Shown here piece by piece: positions 26,501 through 36,201 of a DNA stretch of 64,000 bases. This DNA is from Osmia lignaria lignaria (taxonomy: Eukaryota > Arthropoda > Insecta > Hymenoptera > Megachilidae). The first letter of the stretch is position 1. Each line of letters starts with the position of its first letter. The translations under genes and the position numbers were made by a program. The notes beneath the pieces were generated by a model. That model searched no databases and had not been told where the DNA came from. It saw only the letters and a list, made by a program, of their open reading frames with translations. The stretch lies in contig NC_135044.1 of the NCBI RefSeq assembly GCF_051020975.1, forward strand, positions 8,124,501 to 8,188,500, given 5' to 3'.

Positions 26501-29500
26501 TAGCCAACAAGCGGTAGGAGGCGCGGACGCGTCGGGCGCGCGAAAAGAGCCGGAGGACAATTGAGTGCCCGTTCGAGTTTGGTAGTACTACCGTTGGGGA
26601 TGCGAGTGCGACATGTGAGGATGATAAGTATGATGGGGCGGCAGAGGCGAGGGACAGGATTGCTGATAGGGACCACCGGCGAGCATGGGACCAGGACTGG
26701 AACAGGGTACCAGGTGCGAGCTCGGCGAACCCGCGTGTGCATGCGCAATCAGGTGCGCGTGCTGCGCATGCGAGGGTGGCCCGTGCTGCGAGCCCGGCGG
26801 CGGTGGCGGCGGGGGTTGCGGATGGCCCGGGGGCCCTCCGGTTGGACCACCGCCCGGATATCCACCGTGCAACGAGCCACCGTGCGGCGAGCCATACACC
26901 AGTTGCCTTACTTTCTGCTCGTCGTCGGCTATGTTGTAGGTCAGTTCGGTCTCCTCGAAGCCGGTCGCGGACATCCTCTGGTCGCCGGACGAACCGGAAG
27001 CCGGTGGGTCCGGGCTGTTCAGGCAGGTCTGGATTAATGCCTTACCGGCCTCGCTGGTTATCATCGGCTGCAACTTCCGTGTCGCGAATGTGTACACGTG
27101 GCCGGTTTCGCTGGCCACAAGCAGCATCACTTGGGTACCCGTCAGCGTCGACAGCTCGTACGCCTGCAAGCAGAAACAACGATTAATTAGGGATATCCTC
27201 GAGAAGGGTGGCTTTGCTTTCGTTCGATCTCCATTAACGTTCCTTTTTCTTCCATTTCGAAACTTTCGAGGACCTGACTGATTAAGCACTTGTGTTTTTA
27301 AAGAATTCCAAATACTTGGAATACAAAGCAGTTTTGTGTACTCTACAATTTTTACAGTGGTCCTTGAAGAAAGAAAAGCGCGAATCGCAGATATTATGGG
27401 TCATAAATTCTTAATCAGATCCTTGAAGAACGAAAGTAATATTTTACTGTTGGACGTTTGAACGCTTAACGGGTATCACGTGCACCTGATGTATTCAGAT
27501 CTTTATAGAGCGCACTTATGCAGATTTCTGCCGCCTGCGCAATCATTAGCGTACTATTTTTTTAAATAATTAATTCGAAACGCACGCGGAGGAAAAAACT
27601 ACGTTTACACTCTTGTTCGTCTAGAGATCATACCTTTAACGACATTATAATTATCAAGGTTTTCTGGAGCGTTCGCGCGGTACATCTCATACGGAATTCT
27701 TTCTTTTATCAGTGAAAACCAACGCTCATTGGAGAACGAGTTGTATACATATATAATTCAAATTTAAATTGTAAAATTCCAGTTGCTACCAAGAAACGTA
27801 CTGCTTGAAGGAACAACGTAACCACCTTATAAAAACGAATAAACATAATGGAACACATTACAAAATCGTGGTCTTTTGTTGAAGTTCAAGAAAGTATTCT
27901 ACTAAAGAGTATGCAAATCGGAACCACGTGTAAAATTGTTTATAGATAATATTTTTAACAGTGTGATTTCTCTACTCACTCAACTGTTTCATATAATTTG
28001 ATATCCTTTTGCAAAATTTCCTTATTACTGCTATTATAAATAATAATTTCTAATGTTTGAAATTGAAGAAACAATTGCTTTTTACAAATTTTTCAATTTA
28101 CATTTTCGTTTATCTAAATAACGGTGTAAAGCAATTATGTCAGTTTCGTGTCAAAACATGGCTAATTATAGAGGTCCGTCTTTAGAAAAGGGGAACAATC
28201 TATCTTTGGTTTTCTATATTCGTATGAAAGATGCAATTTGCTTTAGGTTCTTCTACGGAGTCAGATACCACGAAGCTTGGATCAAATAAACATCTGTAAG
28301 TAAAAAACGATAAATTTAAATTAAAATGAATCATAGACTATTTTTGTTCACCTTATTATCGCATTAAAAGGAAAAGAAAAATAGAACGTCTGAAGATTAA
28401 GCAGTACTTTTCTCGTTAGAACACAATATCGTGAATAATTTGCAACAATTGTCAAATAATAAACATATATAAAATATTACCTGAGTTAAATATAAGAAAA
28501 CCCGATTTAATTTAAAAACAATTTTTACATTATTCTACCATAGCGGTTACAACGCGTCCATTACCTGAAATACAAAATAAAATGTTAACATTCATCCGGG
28601 TACGTTACCGTTCAGAAAATAAATCCTGCGAATAAAGTTTTTAGCAAGGTGAAGCAAAAAAAATAATGTTGATTCTGTATTAGGATGTGAAATTCGATCG
28701 TGCATATTTTAGACGTGCATTCACTGAACTTATGTTGTCAAACGAAGCAAAACAAATGGAATTGGGATTGGAATTGGAATTAAGGCGGAAGTGCGTACGC
28801 GGTCGACCCTAGAAATGGATCATCCGGTTAGAATTGTCAAAATTTACCACGCGTTCGTAAGCGTTTCCCCGATAAGAAAAGACGCGCGTTGCGTACAAGT
28901 AGCGATTTTGCTCGGTATATTTTAATCCAAAATACGGGGATACGTTACTGGCGTACAAATACACGTCAGCGAAGGCACAGTTGTCACTCATAAATCGCGC
29001 GCTCCCTAAAGTCATCACCGTACGTTTAGTTTAGCGCACGGCAGTCCGCATATCCACACGACGATAATGCACGTTTCTTTTCGTTCTACGTGTCACTGTA
29101 GGAAACTGACTTTTCATTTAATCTCATATTTATCGATTTATCTCGTTTTTTTTTTCCTTGATCGTAAATTTGAATACACTTGAAAAACAGCTTGCTGCGC
29201 AGAGACACTACGATCGCACAGCGAATCGATCGCGAGGATCGATAGCCGACAGGTGACGTTCAAACACACTTTTTTACGTTAGCGAAAATAGGTCGACGGG
29301 TTTGTCAGATACAAACCTTCTTCATGATTCCAGTTTTCCTTTTCGAGAAGGTTGTATACCGGCGTAGCTTATTGTCGATGTACTCCATTTTAATTTTAAC
29401 CCGTCCTTTGGTCTTCTTGCCGTTCGAGGGGGGTGACTTTTTCGGTTGACCCAAACTGGTAAACGATTCCTCGAGATTGTCAGGGACACAATCACCGGAC

Positions 29501-29793
29501 ATCGACATGCCTTGCTGTTGCGAAAGTGCTTGCCTTGCATTATTGTCATCGTAACAAACGTCCGATGTGGTCCTCTTGATACCCCTCTGTACGGATCCAA
29601 CGCCGGCGTTTGGTGCGCCTGCAGCAGCTGCCGCGGCCATCATAGTGGCGCCACTGCGGCTTATTTGAGAAGTTGTAAGCTGGGAGGTGGACGGTCGGCC
29701 GTACATTTCCGAGCCAGCGTCGCTGCCTATCATCCCCATGCTGTACCCAAGACTTGCGTACCGACTATCTCTTCCGCCGCTAGGGTTGTCCAT
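17859..29793 (-). CDS. bs: Serum response factor (blistered), MADS-box transcription factor, 5 coding exons
   Basis: Exons in transcript order 29793-29317, 27163-26912, 19944-19839, 18289-18185, 18034-17859; 1116 nt, 371 residues, phases 0,0,1,1. The MADS box (about residues 125-185) is essentially the SRF sequence: [68 protein letters not shown]. It is followed by the SRF-specific [12 protein letters not shown] extension and [19 protein letters not shown]. It binds CArG boxes as a dimer; in flies it controls tracheal terminal branching and wing intervein fate. Exon 3 is an acidic Ser-rich piece ([17 protein letters not shown]) comparable to the segment after the SAM domain in fly bs. Exons 4 and 5 carry [18 protein letters not shown] and a Ser/Thr-rich tail ending DLTKDRD. 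The start is the first in-frame ATG, with an in-frame stop upstream. The second exon donor (AAA|GTAAGG) is strong, but the frame stays open beyond it; see the separate entry. Introns are long (2.2, 7.0 and 1.5 kb). Confidence 0.92.
18290..19838 (-). other. blistered intron between exons 3 and 4
   Basis: Non-coding. A long plus-strand frame at 19020-19589 and minus frames opposite it are not credible genes: low-complexity, no domain. Pyrimidine-rich DNA at about 19400-19510. Confidence 0.6.
20383..20412. repeat. (CTAC)n tetranucleotide repeat
   Basis: Seven to eight tandem CTAC units in the blistered intron. Confidence 0.9.
22775..22801. repeat. (AAT)n microsatellite
   Basis: Nine tandem AAT units in the blistered intron. 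Confidence 0.9.
23516..23544. repeat. (TA)n microsatellite
   Basis: About 14 TA units in the blistered intron. Confidence 0.9.
26588..26911 (-). other. Open frame continuing past the SRF core exon: possible alternative blistered C-terminus
   Basis: The frame of exon 27163-26912 stays open for 107 further codons after the AAA|GTAAGG donor and ends at TAG 26590-26588. The product would be Pro/Gly/His-rich: [20 protein letters not shown], a PPPPPPP run, [14 protein letters not shown], and [15 protein letters not shown] at the end. The stretch is strikingly GC-rich against the AT-rich surroundings. That argues for protein coding, or for a GC-rich regulatory stretch open by chance. If the intron is retained, blistered would have a short isoform lacking the three downstream exons. 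Confidence 0.45.
27164..29316 (-). other. blistered intron 1 (inside the MADS box)
   Basis: The intron splits the MADS box between KTGIMKK and [11 protein letters not shown]-rich, no coding signal. Confidence 0.7.
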
Positions 29794-31117
29794 TACGGAC
29801 TCGCACACATTTATTCCCTTTCCCTCGGCCCTTCTCCACCACGGAATCGCGAAAACTCGGCGCAATGCTTCCCACGTGATCAATCATCTAGAGGAACACG
29901 GGACAACAACGCGCACTGCACGAGCGCTCCCCGCGAACTGAATGCGCGCTGAGTATCGTAACTTGACCTACGTGCTAACGCGGTGTCTCTGTACGTTCCT
30001 GCGCAGCTGCTTCCCCCACTACCCATTGACTACGCTGTAAGAAATTAGTCCACCCAATCGTGATAGAACTTTCAGTTAAAAGATCATTGAAAATACCTGT
30101 GTAAAAAAATCAAGGAGGCCCTTGTGGTCATCGATTCGGCGGCAAATAACTTTTACGCAGCTTCGATATTCCAAAATTCGTTGTGGAAACACGACGCGGA
30201 GTAACACCAGAATCAACGAGAGGGCGTCCCCGGCTGCCATATTTAGAAGTAGACGTTACCATATTAGGGAAAGTTTGCCAAATATGGTGAACAGAGGTGG
30301 TCCTTCCTTTTCAAATGATCACTCGGCGCGCCGCGACAAAACACCAATCCAACTGACAGTAGCGCTTCCTGCACGCCTCTCCTCCCTCCCTCTTTTACCG
30401 GTATATCCTTCCTATTTCTACGTGCTTGCTAAAACATACGGCTGATAAGCGGCTCTCTGTGTTAGGCCGCTTTTTTTCTTACTGTATTTAAATTTTCCTC
30501 GTTTTATGAACATTTGTTTACATTTATATTGGTATATCTCGTTTTAACAGAGTACGAATTGATTGAGAGATAGCTAAAAGAAAAATATGTTTCAATTTGT
30601 ACAAATAATGAGTGAAATATTTCACTAATTAGGTGTTCATAATTATATCGGTGCATCGATTACAGTTTCTATGTTAGAAACCACGTTTTAATATTTGTAA
30701 CGAAATAGTAATGTAGAATATAATAAAAATTGTATGGAATAAATTTATGAACTTTGTAAGTAATAAATTGGCTCATTAACATTTCCTTGCATTTCTGTCA
30801 AGACTTTATGCTCTAAACAATAAAGTATACAGATTACACACACTTAGTACTTGCTTTAACAAACTGAAAAATAAAAACAATACTTCAGACATGAACATAT
30901 TTATATATTCTTATAATCACTCAAAATATAAAAAAATATAAATTTATTCATAATGTAATAATATTATTAGAATTTTTTGTAGTATATACAAAATCAAATG
31001 TGTATATTAAATACTTAATTACATAAATAAAGGTGAAATATTCTTACCTTTAGTCTTATTGCTTACAGTCTCATTTAATAATGTAATAAAAGTAATGTAC
31101 TATACAAGAAAAATAAA
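29794..31117. other. blistered 5' flank and MED29 3' flank
   Basis: The right side of blistered exon 1 is GC-richer (to about 30.4 kb) and should contain its 5'UTR and promoter. From about 30.5 kb the DNA becomes AT-rich and forms the downstream flank of MED29. No gene is seen. Confidence 0.55.
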
Positions 31118-31684
31118 TTATTCACCAGATGCTATTGAATGAGCTGCAGAAACTAAGGTATCATGAATTTCACGAACATATGCAACTTGTGCTCTTACAG
31201 TCATCAAGAATTGAGGATAAGTTAAAGCAGGTCCTTCTTGAGCACTAACAGTATCAGTACGGGTTGGTATGACAGCCACTGGTAGGTATCTTAAAGAACT
31301 GGAATTCTGTGATAAACATTCTATAGAGGTCTTTAAATGTAATTCTATTTGATCACAAATAGAATAAAATTCTTCCATATTTTTATTGAAACGGTGATCA
31401 GGTTGGTCAATGCCCTTTAGTGATCCAACATCTACTAAACTATTTTGGTGCAGTGTATGTGCTGCAGTTTTAAGGGCTATAGCTAATGATTCTCTTAATG
31501 GACCAATTAATGATTTAACTTTAGAAATATTGTCAAGTTTTTCTTGTGTTTGTTGTTGCTGTTGCTGTTGTTGTTGCTGCTGAACCTGCTGTTGTTGCGT
31601 CTGCTGTGGATTTTGAGGATTTACAGGTTGAGTCATTTGTCCTACTCCCATTGTTCCTGGTTGTTGAATAGGAGGGATGTTCAT
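31118..31684 (-). CDS. MED29: Mediator complex subunit 29 (intersex), intronless
   Basis: Subunit of the Mediator tail that bridges activators and RNA polymerase II; the fly orthologue intersex works with Doublesex in female differentiation. A single 567-nt frame gives 188 residues, the length I recall for the fly protein. The N-terminus is MNIPPIQQPGTMGVGQM followed by a Gln-rich tract (residues about 26-46, with runs of Q). The conserved helical body follows: LDNISKVKSLIGPLRESLA, DQPDHRFNKNMEEFYSICDQ, IELHLKTSIECLSQNSSS, LTYPQFLMTVRAQVAYVREI. The coding frame is in one exon; 5'UTR splicing cannot be excluded. It is divergent from SMC2, 628 bp apart. Confidence 0.95.
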   Translation of the reverse strand: MNIPPIQQPGTMGVGQMTQPVNPQNPQQTQQQQVQQQQQQQQQQQTQEKLDNISKVKSLIGPLRESLAIALKTAAHTLHQNSLVDVGSLKGIDQPDHRFNKNMEEFYSICDQIELHLKTSIECLSQNSSSLRYLPVAVIPTRTDTVSAQEGPALTYPQFLMTVRAQVAYVREIHDTLVSAAHSIASGE

Positions 31685-32312
31685 ACTGATTCTAATAACA
31701 TAATAATTACGTTATGACATTTCGCTATAACCTTATAATTATCTCAACGTTATTACCATTGCAATTAACATTAATTTTTCATAGGTTTTAAAATATTTGT
31801 TACCCTAATACAAAAAGTTGTTGAAATAATAATCTTACCTATACCCTTGCAACGTATTTAAAAAAATGGGTAACACTTCGAAAATTTAAATACGTTTTTT
31901 GATGTTGACTGGAATTCAAATGGTATGCGCAACAACCTAACCTAATCTAACCCAACCCAACCTAAATCAAATGGTATTTCTACTAGGAATTTTAGTAAAG
32001 ATCTAGTTATTATATTTTATTAAAATATATTTTTGTGTTAAAAAATTATGATTGATTTCGTTCAAAATTACTCACTTTCAACGAAGCTGAAAGAGTAAAA
32101 ATGAATATTTAGAAATAAACACAAGAACTTAAATAAAAAAGAAGTTTCCACCCTTTAATACTCGCCTCCACTCTATATTTTCTAGAATAATGGATTATAC
32201 TGGATTATACTGGTCAATGCCAAGAATTTGAATTTGTTTTAGGTGGCTTGGGTGCATTCGCGTGTTTTAGATGTATAATTATAATTAAGTCTGTAATTAA
32301 TTCAAGTTTAAG
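31685..32312. promoter_or_regulatory. Head-to-head MED29/SMC2 promoter region
   Basis: 628 bp between two divergent start codons. Both genes are broadly needed, so a shared bidirectional promoter is plausible. It contains a telomere-like C-rich tract (31927-31966) flanked by an 11-bp direct repeat. No TATA box is clear. Confidence 0.5.
31927..31966. repeat. Telomere-like (CCTAA)-type tract flanked by 11-bp direct repeats
   Basis: Tract of CCTAACCTAATCTAACCCAA and similar units, degenerate copies of the arthropod telomere repeat (TTAGG)n read from the other strand. The same 11 bases, TCAAATGGTAT, lie directly before (31916-31926) and after it (31967-31977), as expected for an insertion with a target-site duplication or a filled-in break. 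Confidence 0.6.
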
Positions 32313-35300
32313 ATGTACATTAAGTCTATGGTATTGGAGGGATTTAAGTCATATGGACAAAGAATAGAAATAAATGGTTTCGATAAAGAATTTAATGCAA
32401 TCACAGGATTTAATGGTAGCGGGAAATCAAATATCCTGGATGGAATATGCTTTGTTTTGGGTATTACAAATCTTGGCCAGGTATAGATTTGCTTGCTGTA
32501 ATTATTATTTTTCATTAATATATCACGTGTTCTACAAAAAATCTGTTACCTTTATTTATTACAGGTACGTGCAGCATCATTACAAGATTTAGTTTACAAA
32601 TCTGGCCAAGCAGGTATTAAGAAAGCCAGTGTTACTATAACGTTTGACAATAGAGATAGAAATTCATCTCCTATGGGATATGAACATCATGAAGAAATTA
32701 CTGTCACAAGGCAGGTTATAATTGGTGGCAAAAATAAATTTTTAATCAATGGATCTAATGTACCAAATAAGCGTGTACACGACATGTTTTGTTCTGTTCA
32801 ATTAAATGTAAACAATCCTCATTTTTTAATAATGCAAGGAAGAATTACAAAAGTTTTGAATATGAAACCTGTTGAAATTTTGTCTATGATAGAAGAGGCT
32901 GCAGGTACACGAATGTATGAAAACAAGAAAGAAGCTGCTTTGAAAACTATTGAAAAGAAGGACAGTAAATTGAGGGAAATAAATGATGTATGTTCTATTT
33001 TTTGAATTTACTCATTTAACTTTATGGTGTGTAAATTAATCGATGACTTTTATTTTAGATTTTGAACGAAGAAATAGGTCCAAAGTTAGCAAAGTTGAAA
33101 GAGGAAAAAACACAATATGTAGAATATCAACGTGTAGAAAGAGAATTAGAACACTGTAAAAGAATTTGTCTTGCTTGGCGCTATGTTACAGCCTTAAATG
33201 AAAGTGAAAAAGCAGAAAAAAGTGTACAAATTGTTATAGATCAAATAGAACAAAAAAAGAAAAGTATCATGACTGGTGAAAAAGAACTTAAAAATATTGA
33301 GAAAGAATTTGATGAAGCAGCAAAAAAGAAGGATGTAGTATGTATATTAATTGGAAACATAAATATTCCGTATATTTTTTTAAAACTATTTTGTTTCTTT
33401 TAGGAAGCAGGAGGTCAATTAGAAGTTTTAGAGAAAGAGTTAAAAGATGCAGAAAAAATTCACTGTAAATTAACAGCTGAAAATAATAGTAATAAAGAAA
33501 GTATTAAGGCTGCAGAAAAGGCAGTAGAGCAACTAAAGGCTAATATAATCGAGGATGAAAATGCTCTTACATTGAAACAGACAGAATATGCTAAAGTTGA
33601 AGGATTATTCAAAAACTTAAAAGAAATGGATGAACAGGATTGTAATGCAGTACTGATTGCACAAGAAAAATTCCAAAAAGTCAGTTCTGGTTTACTACAA
33701 AGTGAAGATGGTGAAAATGCAACCTTAGAACAGCAATTAATAACTGCTAAACAAAATATGACAAAAGCACAGACACAGCATAAACAATGTGAAATGACGT
33801 TACATCTTTGTAAAGAGCGACTAGAAAAGAAGAAAACAGATATGAAAAACACTGGAGATCAACATAAAAAATATAGTAAAGATCTTGAGAATAAAGAGAA
33901 AGAAGTGAAAAATTTGGAAAATGAATTAAAAAAATTAAATTACGAAGACGGATATGTAGAACAACTAAAAGAACAAAGAAATGTATTGAGAAATGAAATA
34001 AGAGTATTGCAAGAAAAAGTAGATCATTTTGAATCACAGTATCCTAGAATCAGATTTGAATATAAAAAGCCTGAACCTAATTTTGATAACAGATCTGTGA
34101 AAGGAGTTGTATGTAAATTAATTACCATTAAAGATAGAAGAGCAGCATATGCTTTAGATATTGCTGCAGGAGCAAGGCTATATAATATAATAGTAGACAC
34201 AGAAATTAATGGCAAGAAACTACTTCAACATGGTCAACTGGAACAACGTGTTACTATTATTCCATTGAATAAAGTAAATGGAAGACCAATGGATAATCAG
34301 ATAATTCATCTGGCACAGAAGATAGGTGGTGTAGAAAATGTTCAGCCAGCGCTATCTCTTATAGATTCTCCCCAAGAAATTAAATCAGCTATGAATTGGA
34401 TATTTGGGCAGATATTTATTTGCAAAGACATTGACATTGCTAGAAAAATTGCATTTCATGAGAATATAAAAAAGAAGTGTATCACTTTAGAAGGAGATGT
34501 TGTGGATCCTGCTGGTACTTTATCAGGTGGTGCACAACTAAAGACAGGATCGGTTCTTTTAAAATTAGAAGAGCTGAAAACTATTCAAAACGAATTAAAT
34601 GATAAACGACAGACTCTTCAAAATATTGAGAACACTCTGGCAAACATAAATAGTATCGCAGAAAAATACATGTCATTAAAACAATTATACGATCTTCGAA
34701 ATTGTGAAATCAGTACGATAAAGCAAAAATTAGAACAGACAGAATATTATACTATAAAACATGAAATTGATTCTTTGGAAAAGGATATTGAGGATTTGTT
34801 ACAAAAGATGGAAGTAGCAAAACAAGTTGAAAAAGAAAATAGTAAACGCGCTAAAGAATTAGAGCACCAGTTGAAAGATGCATCGAGTATTCTTGAGAAA
34901 CAATTAAATCAAGCCAAAAATGAACTAGAAAAATTAAAGAAAAAAGCTGAAAATAGTCGTAAAGAGTGGCAAAAGCGGGAACAAGAGGCAGAAACACTTA
35001 AACTAGAAATCACAGAATTACAAAAAGGTATTGAAACTGGAAAGGAACAGTTAGTGATATCGGAAGAAAAATTGAATGTACTACGAGAAAAAGCAACTGC
35101 GTTAAATCAACAGTTAGATGAAGCGGATAATAATATAAAACGTATACAATCTGAAATAAAAGAAAAGAAAAATATTATCAACAAGCAAAACGCTTATATG
35201 CAAAAGCTTATCGATAGGAAGGAAGAAATATTAAAAGAAAGTAAAGAAGCAGAATTAGATATTAAAACGTTAAATCATGAAATTAATTCAATTCAAAAGA

Positions 35301-36067
35301 CTGCTACAGATTGTAAACAAAAAGTAGTAGAACTTGAACGAAAATACGAGTGGATTGAACAGGATAAGATTTATTTTGGAAAAGCAGGTGGTATTTACGA
35401 TTTTGAAGTTAATAAACCTAATGAAATGGAACAGATGGTACATCATTTACAGACTACGCACGACAAATTAAGTCGAAATATTAATACTCGGGCTATTAGT
35501 CTTTTAGATAAAGAGGAAGAGCAATATAATCAAATGATAAAAAGGAAAAAAATAGTTGAAAACGATAAAAGAAAAATATTAGAAACAATTAAACATCTAG
35601 ATGAAAAGAAAAAAGAGACATTACTTAAAGCTTGGAAACAAGTAAACAAAGATTTTGGATCGATATTTAGTAGTTTGTTACCTGGAGCTGATGCAAAATT
35701 ACAGCCTCCCGAAAATCAATCAGTTATCGATGGTTTAGAAATAAAAATTGCATTTTCTGGTGTCTGGAAAGAATCATTAGGAGAATTATCAGGAGGACAA
35801 AGGTCTTTGGTAGCTTTATCCTTGATTTTGGCTATGCTCTTATTTAATCCTGCGCCTCTTTACATTTTGGATGAAGTTGACGCCGCCTTGGATCTTTCTC
35901 ATACAGAGAACATTGGATTAATGTTGAAAAGACATTTTAAACGTTCACAGTTTATTGTTGTATCATTAAAGGATGGAATGTTTAACAACGCTAACGTAAT
36001 ATTTACAACTAGATTTGTTGATGGAATGTCGACAGTATCTAGAAGTGAAAGAACAGGAAGAAAATAA
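32313..36067 (+). CDS. SMC2: Structural maintenance of chromosomes protein 2 (condensin core ATPase), 4 exons
   Basis: Core ATPase of condensin I and II, paired with SMC4, needed for mitotic chromosome compaction. Exons 32313-32480, 32565-32987, 33059-33337, 33404-36067; 1177 residues (human 1197), all introns phase 0. Walker A GFNGSGKS at 32-39; the SMC2-type N-terminal ATPase lobe includes FLIMQGRITKVLNMKPVEIL and EEAAGTRMYENKK. Two long coiled coils flank a hinge at about 505-670 (GVVCKLITIKDRRAAYALD, LEQRVTIIPLNKVNGRP, DPAGTLSGGAQ). ABC signature LSGGQRS at about 1085 and Walker B LYILDEVDAALD near 1108-1120. Intact and apparently functional. Confidence 0.97.
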
Positions 36068-36068
36068 A
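36063..36068 (+). terminator. SMC2 candidate polyadenylation signal overlapping the stop codon
   Basis: AATAAA at 36063-36068 contains the TAA stop (36065-36067). Only 134 bp separate this stop from the convergent stop of RPS6KC1. Confidence 0.4.
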
Positions 36069-36201
36069 TATAAAATTAAAACAGTAGAAACCAATCTCAC
36101 TCAATTGTAACCTACATAAGTTTATTTATGACTTCGCTTCAGAATCTTTGGAACACTAATATATTCCATTAAAATGGAATACACATAAAACTTTTATACC
36201 C

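Larger units (their letters stand above)
19945..26911 (-). other. 7-kb blistered intron 2
   Basis: Largest intron of blistered, also covering the possible retained-intron tail at its 5' end (26588-26911). Simple repeats seen: (CTAC)n at 20383-20412, (AAT)n at 22775-22801, (TATC)n near 23126-23142, and (TA)n at 23516-23544. GC-richer patches (about 20.4-22.0 kb and 24.8-26.5 kb) could be enhancers, since CpG-bearing DNA stands out from the AT-rich background, but no motif proves it. No nested gene was found. Confidence 0.55.

Noticed and set aside
26685..27186. Long plus-strand frames opposite the GC-rich SRF exon
   Set aside because: Gly/Pro/Cys- or Arg-rich mirror frames of a GC-rich minus-strand exon; no family likeness.
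29794..29883. Upstream extension of blistered exon 1 starting at a TTG
   Set aside because: Needs a non-ATG start; the first in-frame ATG at 29793 gives an SRF-like start, with an in-frame stop just upstream of the TTG.
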